NCBI GenBank assembly: GCA_021733925.1
Contig: JAIPJY010000028.1
Location: 21,709-85,708, forward strand
Source of the DNA: Prosthecobacter sp.
GTDB taxonomy: Bacteria > Verrucomicrobiota > Verrucomicrobiia > Verrucomicrobiales > Verrucomicrobiaceae
DNA length: 64,000 bases
Direction: 5' to 3'
Shown: in pieces, positions 36,710 through 45,384 of the stretch
How positions within the stretch are numbered: position 1 is the first letter of the stretch
How the letters are laid out: each line of letters begins with the position of its first letter
Notes under the pieces: generated by a model
Database searches by the model: none
Told to the model about the DNA's origin: nothing
What the model saw: only the letters and a program-made list of their open reading frames with translations
Program-made: the position numbers and the translations under genes

Positions 36710-37282
36710 TCAGTCAGCCTGTGAACCGCCGAGCGCTGCACGCAACATCTGGCGGGCACGGTAGATGCGTGTTTCCACGGCTTTAGCACTGCAGCCTGCG
36801 GCGTTGGCTATTTCAGCGTAGCTCATGTCCTGATAGGTGAAAAGCAGCATGGCCTCGCGCAGATCTGTAGGCAGTGCGGCGAGTGCAGCCTCTACGCGCT
36901 GCATCTGCTCGCTGCGTTCCATCTGCTCATCCGGGCCGGGCTGTGCATCCACGCTCTCGGGCACATGATCGTCCTCGTTGTCGATGGACACTGTGGGATG
37001 TCGCTGCTTCCAGCGTGCATGATTGCGCGCTAAATTGGCGGCGATGCGGAACAGATAGGTGGGAAACGGCGCGGTGGGACGGTAGCGGGCGCGGCTTTGA
37101 TACAGCTTCACAAAGGTTTCCTGCGTGAGGTCGGTGGCTGCGGCGGCGTTGCCGGTCATGCGCAGGAGAAAAGCAGCCACCTTGTCTTTCCAGCATTCCA
37201 TCAAACTGTTCAGCGCCAGATCATCGCCGGCGGCGAGTCTCTGCATGGCGGCAATGTCGGCGTCGGGAGGCGTGTCGGACAT
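36710..37282 (-). CDS. ECF RNA polymerase sigma factor (CnrH-like by position)
   Basis: The 190-residue protein has sigma region 2 (TDLTQETFVKLYQSRARYRP ... FRIAANLARNHAR, about 50-90) and region 4 (LREAMLLFTYQDMSYAEIANAAG... about 135-185, ending ETRIYRARQMLR). There is no region 1 or 3, the hallmark of extracytoplasmic-function sigma factors. It is the third gene of a minus-strand trio: membrane anti-sigma, periplasmic metal-sensor-like protein, sigma. This is the gene order of cnrY-cnrX-cnrH, and it implies release of the sigma factor on metal binding. Its target promoters could not be picked out. Confidence 0.9.
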   Translation of the reverse strand: MSDTPPDADIAAMQRLAAGDDLALNSLMECWKDKVAAFLLRMTGNAAAATDLTQETFVKLYQSRARYRPTAPFPTYLFRIAANLARNHARWKQRHPTVSIDNEDDHVPESVDAQPGPDEQMERSEQMQRVEAALAALPTDLREAMLLFTYQDMSYAEIANAAGCSAKAVETRIYRARQMLRAALGGSQAD

Positions 37283-37291
37283 GCGCGTGAA

Positions 37292-37786
37292 TCAGTGGGA
37301 TGCATGGGATGCCGCCGCCGGAGAATGGGCTGGCCCAAGCACATGGGGCAGCACGACCTTCAAGTAGCTGTCCGCCTGCTCCGGTGCCATGCAGGCGGCG
37401 GTGTCATAGACATGCTGCATCATGGCCTGCTGACATTCCAAAGTAAGATCGGCACGTTCGCGCATGAGTTTCAAGACATCCCCTGACACCGTACGGCTGC
37501 GTGAGGAGGACTCCATCAGCACCTGATCAGAACTTTGCACACGCTTGCACAGCTCCGCGCATCTGGGCTGGTAGGCCAGGTGCAGCGCCCGCACCTTTTC
37601 AAACTGTGCGTCAGTGAGATGCAGCGAGAGCCGCAGCCATTGGAGCTCGGGAAGCAGGCTGTCGTTTTCGACCGGCATTTGTGTCGCGTCGGTACAGGCG
37701 CAGGGCCTCAGCATTTGTTGCGAGCCAAAGTACATGCCAACCCCGAGCAGAACAGCGACGATGAGGATGATCAATCCGTGTTTCAT
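37292..37786 (-). CDS. membrane-anchored periplasmic metal-sensor-like protein (CnrX/ZraP-type)
   Basis: The 164-residue protein has one N-terminal membrane anchor (LIILIVAVLLGVGMYFG, about 4-20) and a helical periplasmic domain with the arrangement of CnrX/Spy-like heavy-metal-resistance proteins (LSLHLTDAQFEKVRALHLAYQPRCAELCKRVQ). Possible ligands are cysteines in CAC, the PRCAELC pair, TLECQQ, AACM and a His-rich C-terminus (ASHASH). Cysteine enrichment relative to CnrX suggests a thiophilic metal such as copper (inference). Its start overlaps the anti-sigma stop (ATGA), and the sigma gene follows after 9 bases. Confidence 0.75.
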   Translation of the reverse strand: MKHGLIILIVAVLLGVGMYFGSQQMLRPCACTDATQMPVENDSLLPELQWLRLSLHLTDAQFEKVRALHLAYQPRCAELCKRVQSSDQVLMESSSRSRTVSGDVLKLMRERADLTLECQQAMMQHVYDTAACMAPEQADSYLKVVLPHVLGPAHSPAAASHASH

Positions 37787-38106
37787 GGCGATACTTCGTG
37801 TTCCATCTGCAGCATGGGGTTGATGGATTCGACATAGGCCAGTTCACCCTGAACTTGGAAGGACTCACGGTGTTGGACCCAGCCGAAACTGCCACCCAGC
37901 AGCATGCAGATGGCAATGGTGGCAAAAGCAGGCGCAGGCCGTGCCAGTGCGCCCATCCATGCATGCCAGGCCTGTGACAGCGCTGTGCTGAGAGATGTAG
38001 CCTCCTCCGCCTCAATGCGCGCCCAGACTTCCCGTGTGAAGGCGCAGGGGAGAGAAATGGGCGCGGGAGTTTCGCGGAGGAGCTGGTGCAGTTGATCGTC
38101 GTTCAT
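37783..38106 (-). CDS. membrane anti-sigma factor-like protein (CnrY-like by position)
   Basis: The 107-residue protein has a cytoplasmic N-terminal region of about 58 residues (MNDDQLHQLLRETPAPISLP ...) that could bind the sigma factor, a single membrane helix (PAFATIAICMLLGGSFGWV, about 59-77) and a short periplasmic tail. Small single-pass proteins of this shape upstream of a sensor and an ECF sigma gene are anti-sigma factors such as CnrY. No sequence motif proves the role; the argument is topology and gene order. A TATAAT element lies 27 bases upstream of its start. Confidence 0.68.
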   Translation of the reverse strand: MNDDQLHQLLRETPAPISLPCAFTREVWARIEAEEATSLSTALSQAWHAWMGALARPAPAFATIAICMLLGGSFGWVQHRESFQVQGELAYVESINPMLQMEHEVSP

Positions 38107-38132
38107 GGGCTCAAAAGTGGGGGCTTGGCGGA

Positions 38133-38138
38133 ATTATA
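38133..38138 (-). promoter_or_regulatory. -10 element upstream of the anti-sigma/sensor/sigma operon
   Basis: A perfect TATAAT on the minus strand lies 27 bases before the ATG of the anti-sigma-like gene. The hexamer 17 bases upstream (ATGGTA) matches TTGACA at only three positions, so this would be a weak -35 promoter, perhaps aided by an activator. Confidence 0.45.
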
Positions 38139-38181
38139 CGCTAACAAGAAAGTGGTACCATGTTTAACACCATGGATCGCC

Positions 38182-38224
38182 CAAACCCTCGGGAATACTG
38201 TTTTGAAGATTTTTTGAGGGTTTG
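38182..38224. repeat. inverted repeat between divergent metal-regulation genes
   Basis: A perfect 9-base inverted repeat, CAAACCCTC at 38182-38190 and GAGGGTTTG at 38216-38224, has its arms separated by 25 bases. It lies in the 193-base divergent region between the sigma operon and the Cys-rich protein plus CusCBA-like operon. It could be a protein-binding site or an RNA hairpin. Confidence 0.45.
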
Positions 38225-38299
38225 CGCGGATTGAAGTGTTAGGCTTTGTACAGCCAATTAGTTTACCTTACTGGCCCGTTTCCATCACCACTTCCCCCC

Positions 38300-38668
38300 A
38301 TGAACGCCCGTTTGCTCAGAGCCATGCTCGTTACCACACTGGGTGTGGTGCATTTGCTCGGTGGCATGACTTCCCGCAGCGCTGGAGCGCCGCAGGTGGA
38401 AGCACCGGCTTGTGGGATGGCGTGCTGCGTGAAAGATGTGTGCGAATGCCAGCCGGAGGTGACCGACGGGCCTTCGCGGCAAGTCCCGCTGACTCCTGTG
38501 GGGCCAAAGCTTGAAACCAAGTTTGTGCCCATGCTGCTCACGATTCTTCCAGCCCCGGAGGTTGGTGGTACGCCGCCCGCCGTCCTGTCAGCTTCAGCTG
38601 ATATGACGCGAATTGGCGAGGTTCGCGCGACGCCAATGTTCCGGCTGCATTGCGCCCTGCTCATGTGA
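38300..38668 (+). CDS. small exported Cys-rich protein
   Basis: The 122-residue protein starts at ATG 38300, which opens a signal-like hydrophobic stretch (RLLRAMLVTTLGVVHLLGG). Just after it comes the cysteine cluster CGMACCVKDVCEC, five cysteines in 13 residues, likely to bind copper or another soft metal. The rest is Pro/Thr-rich and unstructured. It precedes the TolC-adaptor-CusA genes by 83 bases and could be their first operon member. An in-frame ATG at 38246 would bury the signal peptide. No family is recognised. Confidence 0.6.
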   Translation: MNARLLRAMLVTTLGVVHLLGGMTSRSAGAPQVEAPACGMACCVKDVCECQPEVTDGPSRQVPLTPVGPKLETKFVPMLLTILPAPEVGGTPPAVLSASADMTRIGEVRATPMFRLHCALLM

Positions 38669-38751
38669 AGAGGCTTGTTCCTGACAGTTGAGGTGTGTCC
38701 ACGTGTCGTGGCCATCACATTGCTAGAACGAATCCTTTTCCATGAGAACCT

Positions 38752-40017
38752 ATGTACCTTTTCAAAACAACAGCAGCGCTGGTGCTGGCCCTGGCGGCGG
38801 CGAACGCTGCCGACGGCAGCACGGCAGCCAATACCAATTTCATTCATCGCCTCATTGGTGAGGCGGTGACCAAGCACCCCAAGGTCGGCGCAGCGGATGC
38901 GCGGACGCAGGCCGCCGCATCGGCCGCCCGTGGAGTTCGACTGTGGCAGGATCCGCAGGTCGGGCTGGGGATGATGGCGGCCAACAACATGCGCCGCAGA
39001 GTCAGGGGCGACATTCTGGCCAGCATCGACCAACCCTTGCCGCGCCTGAGTTTGTACAAGGCGGAGAAGCGCAAAGCAAACGCGGCCGAACTGGCGCAGC
39101 AGGCCACTCAGCAGCAAACAGCAAATGAACTGGGCCTGTCTGTGGCGCAGGCCGTGCTGGAACTCGCTCTGGCAGATGAAGTGATTCGTCTGCAGGCGGA
39201 GAATCTCGCGTGGCTGGGCACCCTCGTGAAGACCGCCGAAGAGCGTTCCAAGAACCCGAACGCCACAGCCACGGAGACGCTGCGGCTGGAAAGTGAATTC
39301 GCCGTGCGCGCACAGACACTGGCGAGTGCAAAGCGCCAGCGTGCGCAGTTTGCCACCACGCTGAACCTGCTGCTGGTGCGCCCGCCGGAGGCACCATGGG
39401 CACCGCTGATGCTGCCTGCGCACGCGGAGGAAATTTTCAATTCGATCGTGCTGAAGGTTCGGCTGGAGCGTGACAATCCGCAGCTCGGCGCCATGCGGCA
39501 TATGGTCGAGGGAGCACAGGCGGAAGCGGATGCAGCGCGGGCGCGAAAGAAGCCGGTGTTTTCGGTGGGCACGCAATACTTCACTTACTCAGGCGGCTCC
39601 ATCAATGACTCGATGCTGGTGTTCGGTTTCAAAATGACGCTGCCATGGTTCAACAGCAGGGTTTACAAGGCGGACATTGAGCGTGCGGACCATCTGCGTG
39701 CTGCCTCGCAGCAGGATTTGGATGCGGAGCAGCGTGAGCTCTACACTCAGCTCACAGCTTTGATCACCGAGGCGAAGAACCAGCAGCAGCTTGCGGAGGC
39801 CTACACTGACGAGGTTCTGCCAAAGTCGGAGCAGGCGATCAAGACATTGCAAAACGCGTGGGTGTCCTCCAAGGCCACACTTCTCGAAGTGTTGGATGCC
39901 CAACGCCTGCTGCTTGATGCGCGGCAGGAACAAAAGCGCGCACTCGCCGCGCGGCACGCCGCATCGTATTCGCTCTCGGCCCTGGTCGGCGGCCTGACCA
40001 AAACTCCAATTCGTTAA
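38752..40017 (+). CDS. TolC-family outer-membrane efflux protein (CusC/CzcC-like)
   Basis: The 421-residue protein has a Sec signal (MYLFKTTAALVLALAAANA/A) and no lipobox, unlike the first TolC protein. Long helices carry OEP features: SIDQPLPRLSLYKAEKRKANAAELAQ, the coiled segment around residues 115-215, and WVSSKATLLEVLDAQRLLLDARQEQ near the end. It should form the outer-membrane exit duct for the downstream adaptor and CusA-type pump; the adaptor gene begins 4 bases after its stop. Confidence 0.88.
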   Translation: MYLFKTTAALVLALAAANAADGSTAANTNFIHRLIGEAVTKHPKVGAADARTQAAASAARGVRLWQDPQVGLGMMAANNMRRRVRGDILASIDQPLPRLSLYKAEKRKANAAELAQQATQQQTANELGLSVAQAVLELALADEVIRLQAENLAWLGTLVKTAEERSKNPNATATETLRLESEFAVRAQTLASAKRQRAQFATTLNLLLVRPPEAPWAPLMLPAHAEEIFNSIVLKVRLERDNPQLGAMRHMVEGAQAEADAARARKKPVFSVGTQYFTYSGGSINDSMLVFGFKMTLPWFNSRVYKADIERADHLRAASQQDLDAEQRELYTQLTALITEAKNQQQLAEAYTDEVLPKSEQAIKTLQNAWVSSKATLLEVLDAQRLLLDARQEQKRALAARHAASYSLSALVGGLTKTPIR

Positions 40018-40021
40018 ACCC

Positions 40022-41728
40022 ATGAAAATTTTCCTCACACTCCTCTGCATTGCAGCTGCTCTCGGCGGCGGCTGGTTCCTTCGCGATCACTTTGGCGGCA
40101 TGGCCATGGCAACAGCCACTCCGTCTGCTGAACGCAAAGTTCTCTTCTATCAAAGCGCCATGCATCCATGGATCAAAAGCGACAAACCCGGGCGCTGCAC
40201 CATCTGCGGCATGGCGCTGACGCCGGTTTATGAAGGAGAGAAGGGGCTCGATGTATCGAGCGGTGGCGACACGGTGGTGCTCACGCAATCGCAGATCCAG
40301 GTGCTGCATGTCGAAACGGCCGAGGCCAAAGTGCAGCCGCTCAGCATGACCTTGCGCGTCGCCGGCAGTCTTGAGGAGGATGCCTCGCGCCACCGGATTC
40401 TCTCCTCCTACATCGACGGCCGCATTGACAAGCTCTACGTGAACTTCATGGGAGCACAGATCAAGGAAGGGCAGCCGCTGGTGGAGTTTTACAGCCCAAC
40501 ACTGCTCCAGGCCGAGCGCGACTATCGGCAGCTCACGGGTGATTTGAAAAAGAACACGGGCTTGCGCCTCCGTCAGATGGGGCTGGCTCCCGCGCAGATC
40601 GCGGCGCTTGAGACCAAGTCTGGTGACGCCCTGACCTCGCAGATTCTCGCCCCAGTCAGCGGTACCGTGGTGGAGCAGAAGGTGTTTGAAGGGCAGTACG
40701 TCAAGGAAGGGGATAAGCTCTTCGAGATCGCCGATTTCTCGACCATGTGGTTTCAGTTCCGCGCGTATGAGCAGGACATGCCATGGATTCAGATCGGCCA
40801 AAGTGTGACGGTCACCACGCCATCGCTTCCGGGCAAATCCTTTGAAGGCAAGGTCACTTTCATCGATCCGAATTTCGATGATGCGACGCGCTCCACCAAG
40901 GTGCGCGTGGAACTGGCGAATCCGCTCATCAATGATCGCCGCATGCTTCTTTATCGCCTCTATGCGGATGGTGATTTGAAAGTGGATGTTCCATCCGTTC
41001 TCGCCGTGCCGCGCTCGGCGGTGATTGAGGCCGGTCCGCAGGCTGTGGTCTATGTGGAGCAGGGCGGCGGTGCGTATGCGCGCACGGTGGTGAAACTGGG
41101 ACGCCACGGCGACTCGCTGATTGAAATCATGTCCGGCCTCAAGGCGGGTGACCGGGTTGTGACAAACGGTAACCTGCTCATTGACGGGCAGGCGGAGATG
41201 AACCGCTCCTTCATGACCCCGGTGGAGCCTATGAAACCTGCCGCACCTCTTGCAGAGCTGACCGACAAACAAAAGCAGGCAATCGACGCCTTCATCAAGG
41301 TGGCGGATGCGATGGCCAAAGCCCTCGCTGCAGATGATCTGCCCGAGTTCAACAACGCCAGCGAGCCAGCGATGATGCTGACGGGTGACCTGGTGACCTC
41401 GCTGCGCTCACCCGAAGGCATTTCTGAAACACTCGATGCACTCGACAAGGCCCGGCATTTCCATGGCTTCGACGACATCGCCCAGGCACGAATGGCTTTC
41501 CACAAATTCAGCGTCGCCGCCACCGCCGTACTGGAGCCGCTGCGCATGGCCGAAGGTGTGCCAGCCTTCGATGTGTGGGAATGCTTCATGGTGCATCAGG
41601 CCATTCCCGGTGCGCCGAAGAAGGGGCATTGGCTGCAGGCTCATGGTCGTGCCGGTGAAAATCCGTTCTTTGGCAAAGAGATGCTGAACTGCGCCAAGGA
41701 AATCAAACATGGAGGCGACAAGCCATGA
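40022..41728 (+). CDS. CusB-like RND adaptor with heavy-metal-binding and DUF3347-type domains
   Basis: The 568-residue adaptor has an N-terminal anchor or signal (FLTLLCIAAALGGGWFL). Residues about 40-72 form a heavy-metal-binding domain (YQSAMHPWIKSDKPGRCTICGM; Met, His and the CTIC cysteines). The adaptor core (about 90-400) includes APVSGTVVEQKVFEGQYVKEGD and the beta-barrel. The C-terminal part (about 410-560) matches DUF3347, with WECFMVHQAI and FFGKEMLNCAKEI. Such domains are thought to hand periplasmic copper or silver to the pump. Its stop overlaps the CusA start by 4 bases, so expression is coupled. Confidence 0.91.
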   Translation: MKIFLTLLCIAAALGGGWFLRDHFGGMAMATATPSAERKVLFYQSAMHPWIKSDKPGRCTICGMALTPVYEGEKGLDVSSGGDTVVLTQSQIQVLHVETAEAKVQPLSMTLRVAGSLEEDASRHRILSSYIDGRIDKLYVNFMGAQIKEGQPLVEFYSPTLLQAERDYRQLTGDLKKNTGLRLRQMGLAPAQIAALETKSGDALTSQILAPVSGTVVEQKVFEGQYVKEGDKLFEIADFSTMWFQFRAYEQDMPWIQIGQSVTVTTPSLPGKSFEGKVTFIDPNFDDATRSTKVRVELANPLINDRRMLLYRLYADGDLKVDVPSVLAVPRSAVIEAGPQAVVYVEQGGGAYARTVVKLGRHGDSLIEIMSGLKAGDRVVTNGNLLIDGQAEMNRSFMTPVEPMKPAAPLAELTDKQKQAIDAFIKVADAMAKALAADDLPEFNNASEPAMMLTGDLVTSLRSPEGISETLDALDKARHFHGFDDIAQARMAFHKFSVAATAVLEPLRMAEGVPAFDVWECFMVHQAIPGAPKKGHWLQAHGRAGENPFFGKEMLNCAKEIKHGGDKP

Positions 41729-44700
41729 TCGAGCGCATCATCGACTGGAGTCTGAAGAACCGCTTTCTCGTCGCGTGTGGAGCGCTGCTCATCATCGCAA
41801 TGGGTGTGCGTGCGATTTATCTCACGCCGGTGGATGCGATTCCTGATCTCACGGAGAACCAGGTGCTCGTCTATGCCGACTACATGGGCCGCAGTCCGCA
41901 GGAGGTGGAGGATCAGGTGACTTATCCACTGTCCACCGGCCTGCAGGGCCTCGCGGGTGTGAAGGAGGTGCGTGCGACGTCGATGTTCGGCTTCTCGCTG
42001 CTCACCATCATCTTCGAGGAGCGCATTGATCAATACTTTGCCCGCTCACGTGTGCTGGAGAGGCTGAACTACCTGCAAGGCGCGATGCCCGAAGGTGTGA
42101 AGCCGCAGCTTGGCCCTGATGCCTCGGGGTTGGGCTGGGTGTATCAGTACTATCTCGATGTCGATGCCACAAAGGCTCCGAACGGCGGCTACGATCTGGC
42201 GGAACTGCGCTCACTGCAGGACTGGTACATCCGCTATCAACTCGCCAGCGTGCAGGGAGTGGCCGAGGTGGCGAGCATCGGCGGCTTTGTGAAGCAGTAT
42301 CAGGTGGAGCTGAACTCCACCAAGATGCGCACCGCGAACGTCACGCTGATGGATGTGATGACGGCGGTGCGGGACTCAAATCTCAACGTCGGCGGCAAGG
42401 CGTTGGAGGAAAACGGTGCGGAGTTTGTGCTGCGCGGCATCGGACTGGTCACGAGTCCCTCCGACCTCGAACTCGTCACTGTGAAGGCGGTGGGGGGAAC
42501 GCCGATCTACTTAAAGGACATTGCCACCGTGCAAATTGGCGGCGACTTCCGGCGTGGCGCGCTCGATTTAAATGGCCACGAGGCCGTGGGCGGCACTGTG
42601 GTCATGCGCACCGGCGAAAATGCCAAGGCGGTGATCGAGCGCATCAAGGAGAAGATCGCCCAACTCGCGCCGAGCCTGCCACCAGGCATCACCATCAAAT
42701 CATTCTATGACCGCAGCGAGCTGATCGACAACACCATCGACACGCTCAAGCATGCGCTGCTGGAGGAGTTCATCCTCGTCACGCTCGCGCACATCATCTT
42801 CCTCTGGCACTTCCGCAGCATTCTCATCGTCACGCTGCCGCTGCCGATCTCCATTTTGATTTCATTCCTGCTGATGAAGGAGTTCGGCATCACCAGCAAC
42901 ATCATGTCCCTCACAGGCATCGCCATCGCCATCGGTGTGCTGGTGGATGCGGCCATCGTGGTCACTGAAAATGTGATCCGGCACTGTGAGGAGGCGGAGA
43001 TGAAGAAAGGCGGAAGGCTTGATGCCAAGGAGACCTGGGAGGTCTCGCGCACGGCCTGCATTCAGGTGGGCCGCCCGATCTTCTTTGCGATGGCGATCAT
43101 CATCCTGGCTTTCGTTCCCGTGTTTGCACTGACGGGTCAGGAGGGGAAGCTGTTTCATCCGCTGGCCTTCACCAAAACCTTTGCGATGATCGGCTCCACG
43201 TTGCTCGCGGTCACGCTGGTGCCGGTGCTGTGTTCGCTGCTCGTGCGCGGGCCGTTTCATTCGGAGGAAAACAACGTGGTTATGAAGGTCCTGATGCGTC
43301 TGTATGAGCCGACGCTCAACTGGGCGCTCAGTCATCGTAAAACGGTGGTCTCCTCGGCCATGCTCATTCTCTCCGTGGCATTGCTCATCGCCTTTGGCTT
43401 GCCGCGTTCCACGGTGAAGCAGATGCGCGACGCTGGGTATCCGCGTCTCGCGGAAGCCGTTGCCGGATTTGGCCGGGAGTTCATGCCGCCACTCAACGAA
43501 GGCAGTTTGCTCTACATGCCGGTGCTGATGCCAAAAACGGGGCTCAAGGAAATCCAGCGCGTCATGTCGTGGCAGGACCAGGTCATCGCCGAAGCGCCGG
43601 AAGTCGCCTCCGTCGCGGGCAAGCTCGGTCGTTTTGACACCGCCACAGACCCCGCCCCCACCGAAATGCTGGAGACCACGATCATGCTCAAGCCGGAATA
43701 CATTCCTGACGGCCGCTGGAGTGTGAAACGCAATCCCGCCTGGCGTGCGGGCATGACGGTGGAGAAACTGAAGGCCGAACTCACCGAGAAGATGAAGCAG
43801 GTGCCTGGCTACGTGCCCGCATTTCTGCAGCCCATCGAAAATCGCATCCTCATGCTCTACACCGGCATTCGTGCGCAGGTCGGCGTGAAGATCTACGGCG
43901 ACAACCTCGACAAGATTCAGCGCAAGGCCTTCGAGGTCGAAAAACTCATCAACGGCATCGAAGGCGCGGCAGGCGTCTCACCATCACGTGTGCAGGGCAA
44001 GCCCTACCTCAACATCCAGGTAGATCGCGTGGCCATGGCGCGCTACGGCCTCAGTGCGAAGGATGTTCTTGATGCCGTTGAGGTTTCCATCGGCGGCAAA
44101 AACGTCAGCACCACCATTGAAGGCCGCCAGCGCTTCCCCATTCAGATCCGCGTGCAGCGCAGCGAGCGGGACGACATTGAAAAACTCAGCAGCATCCTTG
44201 TCGCCAGCCGTGCCGGCATGGCCCCGCCGGGTTCCGCCGCCATGATCACGGCGGGTGGCGCTCCTGCCATCGCCTACATCCCGCTCGGCATGGTAGCAAA
44301 GATCACGCGTGACGTTGGTGCGAACGAAATCGCCAGCGAGGACGGCCGTCTGCGTTCCTTCGTGCAGGCCAATGTACAGGACCGCGACCTTGGCAGCTTC
44401 GTGCAGGAGGTGGAGGAGAAGCTCAACACCATCCAGTGGGAAGGGATGACCTACAAGCTGACCGGTGAGTATGAGAACCAGCGCCGCTTTGTGCAGACCA
44501 TGCTCATCGTCTTTCCCATCGTGCTGCTCATCATCTTTGTGCTGCTCTACATCGTCTATCACAGCGCGCTGGAGGCCGCGCATGTCATGCTCGCGGTGCC
44601 GTTCGCACTGAGCGGAGGCGTGCTGCTGCAAAAACTGCTCGGCTACAATTTCAACGGCGCGGTCTGGGTTGGCTACATCGCCCTCTTTGGCACCGCAGTA

Positions 44701-45060
44701 CAGACCGGCGTCGTCATGGTGGTGTATCTCGAAGAGACCGTAAAGTCACGCATGGCGCAGCTCGGCAGCGCCTTCGCCTACTCAGACCTCGTGCAGGCGG
44801 TGAAGGACGGCGCACGTCTGCGCCTGCGCCCGAAGGTGATGACCGTTGCCACCATCGTTGCTTCATTGCTGCCCATCATGTGGAGCCACCGCCAGGGGGC
44901 CGAGGTGATGCAGCCGCTGGCCACGCCTGTCATCGGCGGCATGATTTCCAGCCTGATCCACATCCTCATCGTCACACCCGTGATCTTTCTCTGGCTGCGC
45001 GGACGCGAATTCCAGCGCGGCACACTCCAAGGTTCTCTCGTTCAGGACGAATCGAAATAA
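41725..45060 (+). CDS. CusA/CzcA-family heavy-metal RND efflux pump, Cu(I)/Ag(I) type
   Basis: The 1111-residue inner-membrane pump starts MIERIIDWSLKNRFLV, as CusA proteins do. PVDAIPDLTENQVLVY, the proton-relay helix IGVLVDAAIVVTEN and the periplasmic segments EFMPPLNEGSLLYMPV, EMLETTIMLKPE and RILMLYTGIRAQVGVKIYGD belong to the monovalent-cation (CusA) branch, where periplasmic methionines carry Cu(I)/Ag(I). It is the pump of the second tripartite system here and is coupled to the CusB-like gene by a 4-base overlap. The cognate regulator may be the adjacent CnrYXH-like trio or the two-component pair at 27.8 kb (inference). Confidence 0.94.
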   Translation: MIERIIDWSLKNRFLVACGALLIIAMGVRAIYLTPVDAIPDLTENQVLVYADYMGRSPQEVEDQVTYPLSTGLQGLAGVKEVRATSMFGFSLLTIIFEERIDQYFARSRVLERLNYLQGAMPEGVKPQLGPDASGLGWVYQYYLDVDATKAPNGGYDLAELRSLQDWYIRYQLASVQGVAEVASIGGFVKQYQVELNSTKMRTANVTLMDVMTAVRDSNLNVGGKALEENGAEFVLRGIGLVTSPSDLELVTVKAVGGTPIYLKDIATVQIGGDFRRGALDLNGHEAVGGTVVMRTGENAKAVIERIKEKIAQLAPSLPPGITIKSFYDRSELIDNTIDTLKHALLEEFILVTLAHIIFLWHFRSILIVTLPLPISILISFLLMKEFGITSNIMSLTGIAIAIGVLVDAAIVVTENVIRHCEEAEMKKGGRLDAKETWEVSRTACIQVGRPIFFAMAIIILAFVPVFALTGQEGKLFHPLAFTKTFAMIGSTLLAVTLVPVLCSLLVRGPFHSEENNVVMKVLMRLYEPTLNWALSHRKTVVSSAMLILSVALLIAFGLPRSTVKQMRDAGYPRLAEAVAGFGREFMPPLNEGSLLYMPVLMPKTGLKEIQRVMSWQDQVIAEAPEVASVAGKLGRFDTATDPAPTEMLETTIMLKPEYIPDGRWSVKRNPAWRAGMTVEKLKAELTEKMKQVPGYVPAFLQPIENRILMLYTGIRAQVGVKIYGDNLDKIQRKAFEVEKLINGIEGAAGVSPSRVQGKPYLNIQVDRVAMARYGLSAKDVLDAVEVSIGGKNVSTTIEGRQRFPIQIRVQRSERDDIEKLSSILVASRAGMAPPGSAAMITAGGAPAIAYIPLGMVAKITRDVGANEIASEDGRLRSFVQANVQDRDLGSFVQEVEEKLNTIQWEGMTYKLTGEYENQRRFVQTMLIVFPIVLLIIFVLLYIVYHSALEAAHVMLAVPFALSGGVLLQKLLGYNFNGAVWVGYIALFGTAVQTGVVMVVYLEETVKSRMAQLGSAFAYSDLVQAVKDGARLRLRPKVMTVATIVASLLPIMWSHRQGAEVMQPLATPVIGGMISSLIHILIVTPVIFLWLRGREFQRGTLQGSLVQDESK

Positions 45061-45127
45061 ATTTTCGACAAGGCTTTCTGCCGCGTCGTATTCACCCCCA
45101 ACACAACAAAAACCAACAGACAACACC

Positions 45128-45373
45128 ATGAAATCCAAACTGCTCATCTCCTTCCTCGGTCTCATCCTCAGCGTCAGTGCTGCGGATACCCCTGCCTACC
45201 CGCTCAAAACCTGCGTCGTCTCCGGTGAGAAGCTCGGCGGCATGGGCAAGCCGGTCGCCATCACCCATGAAGGCACAGAAGTGCTGCTCTGCTGCAAATC
45301 CTGCATCAAGGACTTCAAAGAGGATCCCGCCAAGTATGTGAAGATGGTCAAGGATGCCGCCGCGAAGAAATAA
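45128..45373 (+). CDS. small exported YHS-like metal-binding protein
   Basis: The 81-residue protein has a signal peptide (LLISFLGLILSVSA/A). The mature part of about 62 residues contains TCVVSGEKLGGMGKP and LLCCKSCIKDFKEDPAKYV, the pattern of YHS-like domains associated with metal transport and P-type ATPases. Four cysteines could hold copper. It follows the CusA gene after 67 bases and probably belongs to the same metal response. Confidence 0.78.
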   Translation: MKSKLLISFLGLILSVSAADTPAYPLKTCVVSGEKLGGMGKPVAITHEGTEVLLCCKSCIKDFKEDPAKYVKMVKDAAAKK

Positions 45374-45384
45374 CCGGCAGCAGC

